Below are positions 6,808-15,369 of a stretch of 64,000 nucleotides of DNA, piece by piece. The notes under the pieces were generated by a model that worked only from the letters and a program-made list of their open reading frames with translations, did no database searches and was not told where the DNA came from. The stretch covers positions 372,001 to 436,000 of the forward strand of contig CBDDLR010000001.1 of NCBI GenBank assembly GCA_965230765.1, in the 5' to 3' direction. Origin of the DNA: Sunxiuqinia sp965230765 (lineage in GTDB: Bacteria; Bacteroidota; Bacteroidia; Bacteroidales; Prolixibacteraceae). The stretch's first letter is position 1; each line of letters opens with the position of its first letter. Both the position numbers and the translations under genes were made by a program.

Positions 6808-9144
6808 CTACTCCCACCAGGCTTTTGTCCCATCTTTACCACGTTTTATTGTTTTGCCATCAAGTACCCACATTCCCCGGCCATGGGTAGCTATAATGAC
6901 CATGTTGTCGCGTGGGTGGATTTTTAAATCGTGCACATAGGCAAATGGCAAGTCGCCCAGTACGGTATACGATTTACCACCATCAGCAGAAATATATACA
7001 CCGGCATCGGTTCCAACATACAACATGTATTTATCGTAAGGATCTTCGCGAATAACGTTTACAGGACCTACCGGAATATTGCCAGAAATATCTTCCCATG
7101 TATCGCCAAAATCAGTCGAACGCCACATGTACACCTGAAAGTCATCATCGCGTCTTCCGGTTTGCGTCATATAAACCGTGCCCATATCGTATTTTGAAGC
7201 AATCATTCGGGACACCCAGCGTTTAGGAATATCTTTACTACTAAGTTCAGTCCAGTTTTCACCACCATCTTTTGTTCTCCAGAAGCGGCCATCATCTGTT
7301 CCAGCGTATAACAACCCGTATCTCAGGGTTGATTCATCAAAAGCTGAAATGGTTTGGTGAGTAATGTCCCCCAGCTTTTCAGGATCATTAAACGTTAGGT
7401 CTGGAGAAATTTTCACCCAGGTTTGTCCTTTATCTTTCGACATCATCACAAACTGCATGCAATGGTACAAAATGTCGGGATTGTGTGAAGAAATCAAGGT
7501 TGGCGATACCCACTGTCCACGCAAGTGAGGTTCATCGGGATAGTTTTTAGGTAATAAAAAGTCAAGCTTATCCCAACCAAAATTATCCATCTCGCCTTTA
7601 GCCAGATTGCCGTAAAAAACACTCCCATAAATGGTGTTGTTGTCCCGTGGATCAATCGCATGCGTACACCCTTCTGCACCAGCAGTCTGCTTAAATTCGA
7701 CAGGTTTTATTTTATCACGACCATTCGACAGGTCAACTTCACCATAAAAACTGTGGTGATCCTGAATGGAACCAACTACCCTAAATGGAGTTGAATAATC
7801 ATAGGAAATGTTATAGAACTGCGCCAGAGGTAACTCTTTAATCGGGATACGCCAGTTTTCACCTTTGTCATAAGAGATTGTAATACCGCCATCCTGAGCA
7901 TTCAATAAATAATCGGGATTATTGGGGTCAATCCATAATCCATGATGGTCTGCATGCATTTTCTTGATGGCTTTAAATGTTTTTCCACCGTCTTCGGATT
8001 TGTTGAGCCATAAGCCCATTGTCCATACGGTTTCCGGATCTTTTGGATCAACACGAATTTGCCCAAACACCCAACCGTACGTGCCCGAGTGCCCCATCAT
8101 AAATTTTTTTGTTTCGTCATCCTTTCCGCTTACCTGATACCAGGACTCACCAGCATTATCACTCCGGTAAACCGTTGCACCTTTTATATAATCTTCACGC
8201 TGTCTTCCATAAGAATCCAGATCGCCTTCTTCTGCCTTTCTACCTACCTCATAATTATCCAGAAGAAGGTACAATACATCTGGTTGGGCTTTACACAAAT
8301 CTATTCCAATGCGTCCGCGATAATGTGGCAATGGCAGGCCTTCATTTATTTGTTCCCAGCTTTCTCCGCCATCAACCGATTTCCAAACTCCGCAATGTTT
8401 TGTGTTTTTATTGGTGCGTGGGTCTTTCCATTTCAGGCGAATCCGTTCCCAGGATGTACAGTATAAAATATTGGGATCAGTGGGGTGCATCACTAAATCA
8501 AAAATACCAGCGTGCTCATTGATGTATAACGACTTCTTCCAGGTTTTACCGCCGTCAGTTGTTTTGTACAAACCACGCTCTTTGTTTGCGGTCCACTCGT
8601 GTCCGGTAGCCGCCACATAAACAATGTCCGGGTTGTTGTAATCTACAACGATTCTGCCTATCGTATGTGTATTTTCCAAACCCATATTTTTCCAGGTTTG
8701 TCCACCGTCAGTTGTCTTAAACACTCCACAGCCAGCATTTGAACTACGGAAAATATTGGCTTCTCCTGTACCTACCCAAACCACATCGGAATTGGTCGGA
8801 TCAATTGCCAAATCGCCAATTGAGGCAGTTGGCATTTCATCAAAAACCGGATCAAAGGTCACCCCTTCATTTTCAGATTTCCACACACCGCCAGACGCCG
8901 AAGCAACCCAAATGGTATAATTGTTTCCACGTGGTGAAACCCCTTCAATATCGGTGCATCGACCGCTAATGTTCGTGGGTCCAATGTATTGCCAATGAAG
9001 GTTTGCATAGGTCGTATCTTCTTTCAGTGAAGCTTGTTTCTTGAACATTTTCACACGCTCTTCACCCGACAAAACAGGTTTCTTTTGAGCAAACGAGAAA
9101 CTAATTGAAAAGATTAAAATGATGGAAATAAATGTAATTTTCAT
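6808..9144 (-). CDS. Secreted BNR/Asp-box beta-propeller protein (sortilin/VPS10-like)
   Basis: The 778-aa protein has a signal peptide (MKITFISIILIFSISFSFA) and about ten Asp-box repeats spread along its length. Examples are KTTDGGQTWKNM, KTTDGGKTWKK, KSVDGGESWEQ, SEDGGKTFKA, SYDKGENWRI, SKDKGQTWVKI, TKDGGENWTEL and STDFGDTWEDI. These build one or two beta-propellers of the WD40/YVTN/BNR superfamily, known as exo-alpha-sialidase-like or sortilin-like. No sialidase Arg triad can be assigned, so calling it a glycoside hydrolase would be unsafe. It is likely exported to the periplasm or surface. It stands alone between a terminator and a GNAT gene. Confidence 0.82.
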   Translation of the reverse strand: MKITFISIILIFSISFSFAQKKPVLSGEERVKMFKKQASLKEDTTYANLHWQYIGPTNISGRCTDIEGVSPRGNNYTIWVASASGGVWKSENEGVTFDPVFDEMPTASIGDLAIDPTNSDVVWVGTGEANIFRSSNAGCGVFKTTDGGQTWKNMGLENTHTIGRIVVDYNNPDIVYVAATGHEWTANKERGLYKTTDGGKTWKKSLYINEHAGIFDLVMHPTDPNILYCTSWERIRLKWKDPRTNKNTKHCGVWKSVDGGESWEQINEGLPLPHYRGRIGIDLCKAQPDVLYLLLDNYEVGRKAEEGDLDSYGRQREDYIKGATVYRSDNAGESWYQVSGKDDETKKFMMGHSGTYGWVFGQIRVDPKDPETVWTMGLWLNKSEDGGKTFKAIKKMHADHHGLWIDPNNPDYLLNAQDGGITISYDKGENWRIPIKELPLAQFYNISYDYSTPFRVVGSIQDHHSFYGEVDLSNGRDKIKPVEFKQTAGAEGCTHAIDPRDNNTIYGSVFYGNLAKGEMDNFGWDKLDFLLPKNYPDEPHLRGQWVSPTLISSHNPDILYHCMQFVMMSKDKGQTWVKISPDLTFNDPEKLGDITHQTISAFDESTLRYGLLYAGTDDGRFWRTKDGGENWTELSSKDIPKRWVSRMIASKYDMGTVYMTQTGRRDDDFQVYMWRSTDFGDTWEDISGNIPVGPVNVIREDPYDKYMLYVGTDAGVYISADGGKSYTVLGDLPFAYVHDLKIHPRDNMVIIATHGRGMWVLDGKTIKRGKDGTKAWWE

Positions 9145-9294
9145 ATAAGTGATTTAATTAGACTGTGATATAAAAATTGAAACACCTAATATACTTAAAA
9201 TGGTGGGCTATCGGGCTGACATTTCTCAATTGGCCAATCAAAATTGAAGGGAATATACAGGTTCGTTTTAGATTTCTGCTTTGAAGACAATCAA

Positions 9295-9762
9295 TTATAG
9301 CTTCTTCTCCCAAAAAAACATTGAAGGTTTACAATCTGCATAACCAGATTTTTTATAAAGCTTCTGCGCACTAATATTGTCTTCCCGGACTTCAAGATTG
9401 ATTCTGCAATAGCCATTTTCATTGGCATACTCGGCCATCGAATCTAAAAACAATTTACCAATTCCTTTTCCACGATAGGCTGGATGAACCACAAAATCGT
9501 GGATATTAATTAATGCCGCAGCTTTAAAAGTTGAATAGTTTTTATTGCAATTTGCCAAGGCAACATACTCTCCATCCACCATGGCAAAAAAACCAAGGTA
9601 TGCCACATGGTTTTTCAATCCTTCAATAATTTTTGGAGCCAATTCTTCTTGCATTGGTTTTCCATTGCCCATTTCATCCTGTATGTAAAAATCGAGCAGC
9701 ATGATCAACTGCTCACAATGTTTTTCATCGGACAAATTAACTTCAAGAAAAGAGTATTCCAT
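9295..9762 (-). CDS. GNAT-family N-acetyltransferase
   Basis: This 155-aa acetyltransferase uses acetyl-CoA. Motif A, VHPAYRGKGIGKLFLDSM, with the R-G-x-G-x-G/A pyrophosphate loop lies at about residues 92-109, preceded by the strand ALINIHDF. Motif B follows as INLEVREDNISAQKLYKKSGY. The sequence ends FFWEKKL. There is no signal peptide. The substrate is not predictable; whole-length similarity to small aminoglycoside or diamine acetyltransferases is only general. It sits between the BNR protein and the sigma-54 activator, all on the minus strand, but the gaps of 43 and 150 bp do not prove an operon. Confidence 0.9.
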   Translation of the reverse strand: MEYSFLEVNLSDEKHCEQLIMLLDFYIQDEMGNGKPMQEELAPKIIEGLKNHVAYLGFFAMVDGEYVALANCNKNYSTFKAAALINIHDFVVHPAYRGKGIGKLFLDSMAEYANENGYCRINLEVREDNISAQKLYKKSGYADCKPSMFFWEKKL

Positions 9763-9805
9763 AAAATGAGTTTATCGCAAATCTAATCAAAAACAAGAAG
9801 TAAAA

Positions 9806-11365
9806 TTATACTTTGAACCTCCAGGCGTCAATACCGTACTTTTTCACACGAGTACCCAACATGCGCTCAGTCACTTTTAAGTGTTCTGCTGCCTTGGCAA
9901 TATTTCCTTTCGTGGTAGTTAGTGCCTCCCGAATCAACTGCTTTTCAACCTGTTCAACTGTATAAGTTAGCCCCCCTTTTGAACGGGTATTGGAAGAATC
10001 AGCCGTTTGTAATGATGGAGGCAAATTATAGCTGTGAATCACATTTTCCGAACTTAATATACATGCCCGCTCAATACAGTTTTCCAGCTCCCGAATGTTG
10101 CCCGGCCAGGAATAAACCATCAGCATATTAAGAGCCGAAGTTGTGATGCGTTTCACGTTTGTATTATTTCCCTTGTTGAATTTTTCAATAAAATGATCAA
10201 CCAACATAGGGATGTCATTTCGTCGTTCACGAAGCGGTGGAATAAAAATTGGAAAGACATTGATCCGGTAGAACAGGTCTTCCCTAAATTCTCCATTCCC
10301 AATCAGCTCCTCAAGATTTCGGTTTGTTGCTGCGATGATGCGTACATTTACTTTTATGGTTTCCGTACCGCCCAGTCGTTCAAATTCACGCTGCTGAATA
10401 AGCCGGAGTAATTTCACCTGTGTAGAAAGTGGGATATCTCCAATTTCATCTAAAAAAATTGTCCCTCCTTCAGCCAATTCAAAACGTCCTTTCCTCCTGC
10501 TATCTGCCCCGGTAAATGCACCTTTTTCGTGCCCAAACAACTCACTTTCAATCAAGCTATCAGGAAGTGCGGAACAGTTTACTTTGATCAGGTTCTTTTT
10601 GGAACGTTTACTTAAAAAGTGGATTGCATCGGCCACCAATTCTTTACCAATTCCACTTTCGCCCCTTATAAGCACCGTTGAGTTGGTCTCAGCAACCATA
10701 TTTACCAATTCATAAACATCTTTCATTTTACCCGAGTTGCCTATCATGTTCACCGGGCGTAAGTCATCCTTTACCTGGCTTTGCAATTCTATATTTTTCT
10801 GGCGAAGAAGTTCTACCTCTTCAATACGTTCCTGCCTAATACGAACAACCCTGGAAATCAACCCTCCTGCTATGGATAAAAGATTTATGTCTTCCTCGTT
10901 TGAAATATTTTCATTATACACCCGAACCAAGCTCAATGTCCCCGTCACTTTTCCCTCTTCCATAATCGGAACTGTAACAAAACTTAGTTCATCTCCTTCT
11001 TTTGTGAGCTCTTGGCGAGTGCGGTTCAGAAACAAGCTTGATTTGGATATTTTTTCGATTACAACCGGCCTTGCGAGTTCAACAACACGTCCGGTTATTC
11101 CCTCTCCGATCTTGTATTTACCTCGTGCTTGTTGTGCCGAGGTATAACCATATGCGGCTTCAATGTATATTTTTGAATTTTTCCGATTGAAAATGGTCAG
11201 CATACTGCGCTCGGCATTGAGATGCCTGACCAATAATTCAAGTATTGAGCTTAAATCATTTTTAAGCTCCTTGCTTTGGATAAGCCGCTGACTTATCTCT
11301 GAAAGTAATACCAACTCTTTAAGTCCGTAGCACTCATTGCCCACCTTCCTGCATTTAAACTCCAT
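9806..11365 (-). CDS. Sigma-54-dependent activator, NifA-type (GAF-AAA+-Fis)
   Basis: The 519-aa protein has three parts. An N-terminal GAF domain spans about residues 20-170 (LKNDLSSILELLVRHLNAE, later EGITGRVVELARPV). A central AAA+ sigma-54 interaction domain carries Walker A GESGIGKE, the RNAP-sigma54 contact loop GAFTGA, Walker B GGTIFLDEIGD, and RIIAATNRNLEE with FREDLFYRINVFPI. A C-terminal Fis-like HTH contains GNIAKAAEHLKVTERMLG and KYGIDAWRF. The HTH has the NifA-style LGTRVKKYGI ending. There is no receiver domain, so it is not a two-component regulator. No nif genes are in the window; the target promoters are unknown. Confidence 0.9.
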   Translation of the reverse strand: MEFKCRKVGNECYGLKELVLLSEISQRLIQSKELKNDLSSILELLVRHLNAERSMLTIFNRKNSKIYIEAAYGYTSAQQARGKYKIGEGITGRVVELARPVVIEKISKSSLFLNRTRQELTKEGDELSFVTVPIMEEGKVTGTLSLVRVYNENISNEEDINLLSIAGGLISRVVRIRQERIEEVELLRQKNIELQSQVKDDLRPVNMIGNSGKMKDVYELVNMVAETNSTVLIRGESGIGKELVADAIHFLSKRSKKNLIKVNCSALPDSLIESELFGHEKGAFTGADSRRKGRFELAEGGTIFLDEIGDIPLSTQVKLLRLIQQREFERLGGTETIKVNVRIIAATNRNLEELIGNGEFREDLFYRINVFPIFIPPLRERRNDIPMLVDHFIEKFNKGNNTNVKRITTSALNMLMVYSWPGNIRELENCIERACILSSENVIHSYNLPPSLQTADSSNTRSKGGLTYTVEQVEKQLIREALTTTKGNIAKAAEHLKVTERMLGTRVKKYGIDAWRFKV

Positions 11366-11606
11366 ATTCTACTTTTTGACAATGAAATACCAGCCTTTAA
11401 TTACGTCTTGCCATAAAGATGATGATTATTGGAGCAAATAGAATCGAATACATACTGCTTTATTGTCAAATTAATGCACATTTAACAAAAATGCATTTAT
11501 CTTTTTTTAAGATTAATTATGAACAGATAAGACTACCAAAGCAAATATCATAAAAGAAAATAGTTTAAAAAATGTATTTTCGTAGGCTCATATAAAATCG
11601 ACACCT

Positions 11607-12350
11607 GTGGACAACAACCTGGTAATCATACCAACGTACAACGAAAAGGAGAACATTGAACGAATGATAAGGAAGGTTTTTTCCTTGTCAATTCCTTTTG
11701 AACTACTGATAATTGAAGATGGATCTCCTGATGGAACGGCTAAAATCGTTAAGGATTTACAGAAAGAATTCCCCACCAAATTACATATGGTTGAACGAAG
11801 CGGCAAACTTGGTTTAGGAACAGCTTACCTTACCGGATTTAAGTGGGCACTTGAAAACAACTATGATTACATTTTTGAAATGGATTGCGACTTTTCTCAC
11901 AATCCTGATGATTTGGAAAAACTTTACAAAGCATGTTCTGCCGATGGAGCTGACCTTGCTGTCGGATCACGGTACATCTCAGGGATCAACGTAATCAATT
12001 GGCCACTAGGCAGGGTACTGATGTCGTACTTTGCTTCGGTTTATGTGCGTTTTATAACTCGCATGAAAATAATGGACACCACTGCCGGATTTAAGTGTTT
12101 CAGCAGAATTGTATTGGAAACAATTGACCTTGAGAAAATTAAATTGAAAGGTTATGGTTTTCAAATTGAAATGAAATTCACTGCATGGAAACATGGTTTT
12201 AAGTTAGCTGAAGTCCCCATCATTTTTACAGAACGCCAGGAGGGAACGTCAAAAATGAGTGGTGGAATTTTCAATGAAGCACTTTGGGGAGTGCTAAAAA
12301 TGAAAATCAGAAGTTGGTTTAGAAATTACCAAAAACCATTAACGAAATAA
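11607..12350 (+). CDS. Polyprenol-phosphate mannosyltransferase (GT2, DPM1-like)
   Basis: The 247-aa GT2 enzyme transfers mannose (or a related hexose) from GDP-mannose to polyprenyl phosphate on the inner membrane face. It has the N-terminal motif VIIPTYNEKENI, the metal site EMDCDFSHNPDD, then AVGSRYISG, and DTTAGFKCFSR typical of dolichyl-phosphate mannose synthases. Hydrophobic MSYFASVYVRFITR follows, but no C-terminal transmembrane domain, so it is the soluble/peripheral DPM1 type. The start is a GTG at 11607 that places MDNNLVIIPTYNE at the N-terminus as in relatives. A terminator hairpin follows at 12376. Confidence 0.9.
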   Translation: MDNNLVIIPTYNEKENIERMIRKVFSLSIPFELLIIEDGSPDGTAKIVKDLQKEFPTKLHMVERSGKLGLGTAYLTGFKWALENNYDYIFEMDCDFSHNPDDLEKLYKACSADGADLAVGSRYISGINVINWPLGRVLMSYFASVYVRFITRMKIMDTTAGFKCFSRIVLETIDLEKIKLKGYGFQIEMKFTAWKHGFKLAEVPIIFTERQEGTSKMSGGIFNEALWGVLKMKIRSWFRNYQKPLTK

Positions 12351-12375
12351 GAACGTTAAGATACCATGATAGATT

Positions 12376-12398
12376 AAGGCTGCATTTTGTAGCCTTTT
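12376..12398 (+). terminator. Intrinsic terminator after the mannosyltransferase
   Basis: A short stem AAGGCT (12376-12381)/AGCCTT (12391-12396) with loop GCATTTTGT runs into TTTTTC. It separates the mannosyltransferase from the dihydroorotase gene, whose putative -7 box TAAATTTA is at about 12413. Confidence 0.6.
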
Positions 12399-12443
12399 TC
12401 TTTATAGATTCGTAAATTTAAGTAGCAAACAAACGATCACACT

Positions 12444-13787
12444 ATGAAAACCATCATCACCAACGCCCATATCATCAACGAAGGAGAACATTTTTATGGA
12501 AGTGTTTTAATTGACGGTGAATTTATCCAAACGATATACAAAGATGAGATTGTTCCGGAGGATATTTTAAAAAGTGCCGAGGTAATTGATGCAAAAGGAA
12601 GGTATCTAATTCCAGGAGTAATTGACGACCAGGTACATTTTCGTGAACCAGGATTGACCCACAAAGGTGAAATTGCAACCGAATCGAAAGCTGCGGTAGC
12701 TGGCGGCGTAACTACCTATATGGAAATGCCCAATACTAAACCTCAAGCAACAACCCAAACAGAATTAGAAAAAAAATATGACCGGGCTGCTGAAGTTTCT
12801 GCTGCCAATTATTCATTTTACATGGGTGCAACCAATGACAATTTGGATGAAGTACTCGCTATTGATCCTAAAAAAGTATGTGGCATCAAAGTATTCATGG
12901 GATCATCTACCGGGAACATGCTGGTTGATGATGAAGAAACACTTTCAGAAATATTCAGGAATGCGCCCACTATAATTGCTACCCACTGCGAAGATGAGGA
13001 GATTATTAAAAGAAACACGGAAATTTACCTTCAGAAATATGGCAAAATTGTTCCTATTTCAAGACACTCGAGAATACGAAGTGCAGAAGCCTGTTTTAAA
13101 TCTTCTTCGAAGGCAGTTGAACTTGCTACCAAATATGGAACCAGGCTGCATGTTCTTCATTTGTCATCAGCTGAAGAAATGCAATTGTTCCAACCAGGCC
13201 CTGTAACCGAAAAGAAAATCACAGCTGAAGTTTGTGTTCACCACCTTTGGTTTGAAGAGCGGGATTATATCGATTATGGAACAAGAATAAAATGGAACCC
13301 TGCCATAAAATCAGCGGATGACCGCAAAGCACTTTGGGAAGCATTGCTAACTGACAAAATTGATGTAATTGCAACCGACCATGCTCCACACACCTTGGAT
13401 GAAAAGTCCCATCATTACTTTATGGCTCCTTCCGGAGGACCACTTGTGCAACATTCGCTCCCTGTTATGCTCGAGTTTGTTAAGCAAGGAAAACTTTCCA
13501 TCGAACAAGTAGTTCGTAAAATGTGCCATGCACCAGCTGAACTATTTCAAATTGATCGCAGAGGTTTTATTCGGGAAGGATATTATGCAGACCTTGTAAT
13601 TGTTGCCCCAGATAAAAACTGGAAAGTAACACCGGAAAATATTTTCTATAAATGTGGATGGTCGCCTTTCGAAGATTTCTCTTTCAACCATTTGGTTTCG
13701 CACACATTCATAAACGGACTGCTAGCATTTGACCGGGGAATATTCAATGAAAATGTGAAAGGAAAACGAGTCGAGTTCGTGCGTTAA
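12444..13787 (+). CDS. pyrC: Dihydroorotase
   Basis: The 447-aa amidohydrolase interconverts N-carbamoyl-L-aspartate and L-dihydroorotate in pyrimidine synthesis. It follows the class I layout: an N-terminal beta-sandwich piece, LIPGVIDDQVHFREPG at residues 56-70, KVFMGSST carrying the probable carboxylated metal-bridging Lys (about 153), EVCVHHLW, and the catalytic Asp in VIATDHAPH (about 312). The usual HxH metal pair reads QVH here (Gln63, His65), a variant I know from Bacteroidota dihydroorotases. The C-terminus carries the second part of the beta-sandwich (GYYADLVIV). It stands alone behind a terminator, with a plausible own promoter. Confidence 0.92.
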   Translation: MKTIITNAHIINEGEHFYGSVLIDGEFIQTIYKDEIVPEDILKSAEVIDAKGRYLIPGVIDDQVHFREPGLTHKGEIATESKAAVAGGVTTYMEMPNTKPQATTQTELEKKYDRAAEVSAANYSFYMGATNDNLDEVLAIDPKKVCGIKVFMGSSTGNMLVDDEETLSEIFRNAPTIIATHCEDEEIIKRNTEIYLQKYGKIVPISRHSRIRSAEACFKSSSKAVELATKYGTRLHVLHLSSAEEMQLFQPGPVTEKKITAEVCVHHLWFEERDYIDYGTRIKWNPAIKSADDRKALWEALLTDKIDVIATDHAPHTLDEKSHHYFMAPSGGPLVQHSLPVMLEFVKQGKLSIEQVVRKMCHAPAELFQIDRRGFIREGYYADLVIVAPDKNWKVTPENIFYKCGWSPFEDFSFNHLVSHTFINGLLAFDRGIFNENVKGKRVEFVR

Positions 13788-13852
13788 AACACACAGTGAC
13801 CTTTCTTGCACAAAAATGCTTAATTATTAATCCATTTTTATGCAATATTTAC

Positions 13853-13860
13853 TACATTTG
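13853..13860 (+). promoter_or_regulatory. Putative -7 element of the brnT-brnA module
   Basis: TACATTTG matches the Bacteroidota TAnnTTTG box, only four bases before the brnT ATG. If used, the transcript would be leaderless or nearly so. No clear -33 TTG is seen at the right distance. Confidence 0.35.
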
Positions 13861-13864
13861 AAAT

Positions 13865-14125
13865 ATGGAATTTGAATTTGATCCAAACAAAAGCAAAGTC
13901 AACCTGTCAAAACATGGAATTGATTTTGATGAAGCAAGAAAGCTTTGGTTGGATGCTGAAAGAATAATAATTCCCGCAAAAAATGTTGATGAACCCAGAT
14001 TTCTAATTATTGCTAAGATTATAGAAAAATACTGGTCGGGAATCTATACAATTAGGAAAAATTCTATTCGATTAATATCGGTAAGAAGATCAAGAAAAAA
14101 AGAAATTGAGATTTATGAAAGCTAA
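13865..14125 (+). CDS. brnT: BrnT-family ribonuclease toxin
   Basis: The 86-aa protein is of the BrnT/DUF497 type, a RelE-like ribonuclease toxin that cleaves RNA and inhibits growth when not held by its antitoxin. The N-terminal signature is present as FEFDPNKSKVNLSKHGIDFDEARKLW, broken here into EFDPNKSKVN and KHGIDFDEA. The C-terminal strands have RLISVRRSRKKEIEIYE. The toxin gene precedes the antitoxin, as usual for BrnT-BrnA, and the two overlap by 11 bp. It looks intact, and base composition is like its neighbours. Confidence 0.9.
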   Translation: MEFEFDPNKSKVNLSKHGIDFDEARKLWLDAERIIIPAKNVDEPRFLIIAKIIEKYWSGIYTIRKNSIRLISVRRSRKKEIEIYES

Positions 14126-14348
14126 TGATTTAGATAAAAAGTTCGATGAAGGAGAAGATATTCTTGAATATTTTGACATCTCTGAAGCGAAAAGGCCAGG
14201 ACTGGAAACTAAAAGAGTTAGTGTGGATTTTCCTGCATGGATGATCAAAAAACTTGATAAAGAAGCCTCAAGACTGGGAATAACAAGACAGTCTGTTATC
14301 AAATTCTGGATATCTGAAATGCTAAAAAAATCATCAAATAAAGTCTGA
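14115..14348 (+). CDS. brnA: BrnA-like ribbon-helix-helix antitoxin
   Basis: The 77-aa protein starts at the ATG at 14115 (MKANDLDKKFDEG), inside the end of brnT. An in-frame TTG at 14106 is less likely. The C-terminal half is a ribbon-helix-helix DNA-binding unit: strand KRVSVDFPAWMIKKL, then helix DKEASRLGITRQSVIKFW. This half binds the operator, and the acidic N-terminal part (EGEDILEYFDISEA) probably wraps the toxin. Such antitoxins repress their own operon. It is followed at 7 bp by a convergent lipoprotein gene, with no terminator visible between. Confidence 0.88.
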   Translation: MKANDLDKKFDEGEDILEYFDISEAKRPGLETKRVSVDFPAWMIKKLDKEASRLGITRQSVIKFWISEMLKKSSNKV

Positions 14349-14354
14349 TAGTTA

Positions 14355-15221
14355 CTAATTCACCACAACAACCAGGTACTTTGATGTTTCCCAGAACTTA
14401 TCGGCATCATGAACAACAAGGGATTTTAGCGTATCACCGCTAAGTTCGTACGATCCGATTGTATGGGTAGTTATCACACTCGCTTTTTTTGCATTCAGTT
14501 CCAATCCTTCAAACTCTCGGATATCAACTTCTGTAAATAGCTCCGGATTGAAATCCCTACGGAATTTTATCGTACGCCCTACTCCAAGAACACCGCCTTT
14601 CTTTTCAACAATCTTTTTTTCAACCAAATCTTTCACGTTGCCAAGAACGTAATATGCCTGGTTCATTTCATCATTTTTTTCTTTTATTGCCTGCTCTTTT
14701 TCAGCAATCAATGCATCCTTTGCCGATGATTCTTTTTCTACTTGCCTAACCCGTGTACTTAATCCCACAATATTCTTATGCAATTTTTCTACCTCGTGAG
14801 TGAGCTGTGCAATCTGCGCATCCTTTTCGTTAATCTGCTTATTCAGGTACAAAATCGTTTTTTGCAATCCACTCACCTGGTTGTTAGATGACTTAAGATC
14901 TTCTTGCAATTGGGCAACTAATACTTTGTTCTTTGTAAGAAGTTCATGAATTAATGTGATATCGTCCAAAATATTTGATCGGGCATCGCTTGTCAATTCA
15001 GCCCCTCGGGCAGTTTCAAGTTTTACAAATTCTTCAATTTTCCTTATGGAGTCAAGGTTTTGTTGAATTTCGTTCATGGTAAAGACAAACCCAACAATAG
15101 TCGAATCTTTCGCCGCTTCTGCCTGAATAATGCTATCCTGCATTGATTGCAAACGGTTTACTTTTTTCTGCTGGCATGCAAACAAAAAAAAGAAAATCAA
15201 TATCAGGGGTATTTTTTTCAT
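14355..15221 (-). CDS. Coiled-coil lipoprotein of unknown function
   Basis: The 288-aa protein starts MKKIPLILIFFFLFACQQ, a signal peptide with a lipobox ending at Cys16, so it is probably anchored to a membrane from the periplasmic side. Residues about 85-185 are a long heptad-rich coiled coil containing LVAQLQEDLKSSNNQVSGL, INEKDAQIAQLTHEVEKLH and KDALIAEKEQAIKEKNDEM. A C-terminal part (about 190-288) is beta-rich and not recognised. No enzyme motif is present. Neighbours give no functional hint: it converges with the toxin-antitoxin pair and lies 148 bp downstream of an acyl-CoA ligase. Confidence 0.8.
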   Translation of the reverse strand: MKKIPLILIFFFLFACQQKKVNRLQSMQDSIIQAEAAKDSTIVGFVFTMNEIQQNLDSIRKIEEFVKLETARGAELTSDARSNILDDITLIHELLTKNKVLVAQLQEDLKSSNNQVSGLQKTILYLNKQINEKDAQIAQLTHEVEKLHKNIVGLSTRVRQVEKESSAKDALIAEKEQAIKEKNDEMNQAYYVLGNVKDLVEKKIVEKKGGVLGVGRTIKFRRDFNPELFTEVDIREFEGLELNAKKASVITTHTIGSYELSGDTLKSLVVHDADKFWETSKYLVVVVN

Positions 15222-15369
15222 AATATGAACATAGGTGAACTACAAATTTAGTGAGCTTTTATTAATTGTTCATTAATAACATACGAAGTTCAATTACTTT
15301 CGTTTTAAATATTCATAGAACTATAACAAAAAAATCCTTCGTTTTCTTGATACCAACGCAAAAAAATTA

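Noticed and set aside
8059..8620. Long open frames opposite the BNR-repeat gene
   Set aside because: They sit antisense to a clearly coding sequence and show no protein family.
6808..9144. Calling the BNR protein a sialidase
   Set aside because: Asp-box repeats only show a propeller; the sialidase Arg triad and catalytic Tyr/Glu pair cannot be identified.
9806..11365. Calling the sigma-54 activator nifA
   Set aside because: Domain order and HTH fit, but no nitrogen fixation genes are present, so a gene symbol is not justified.
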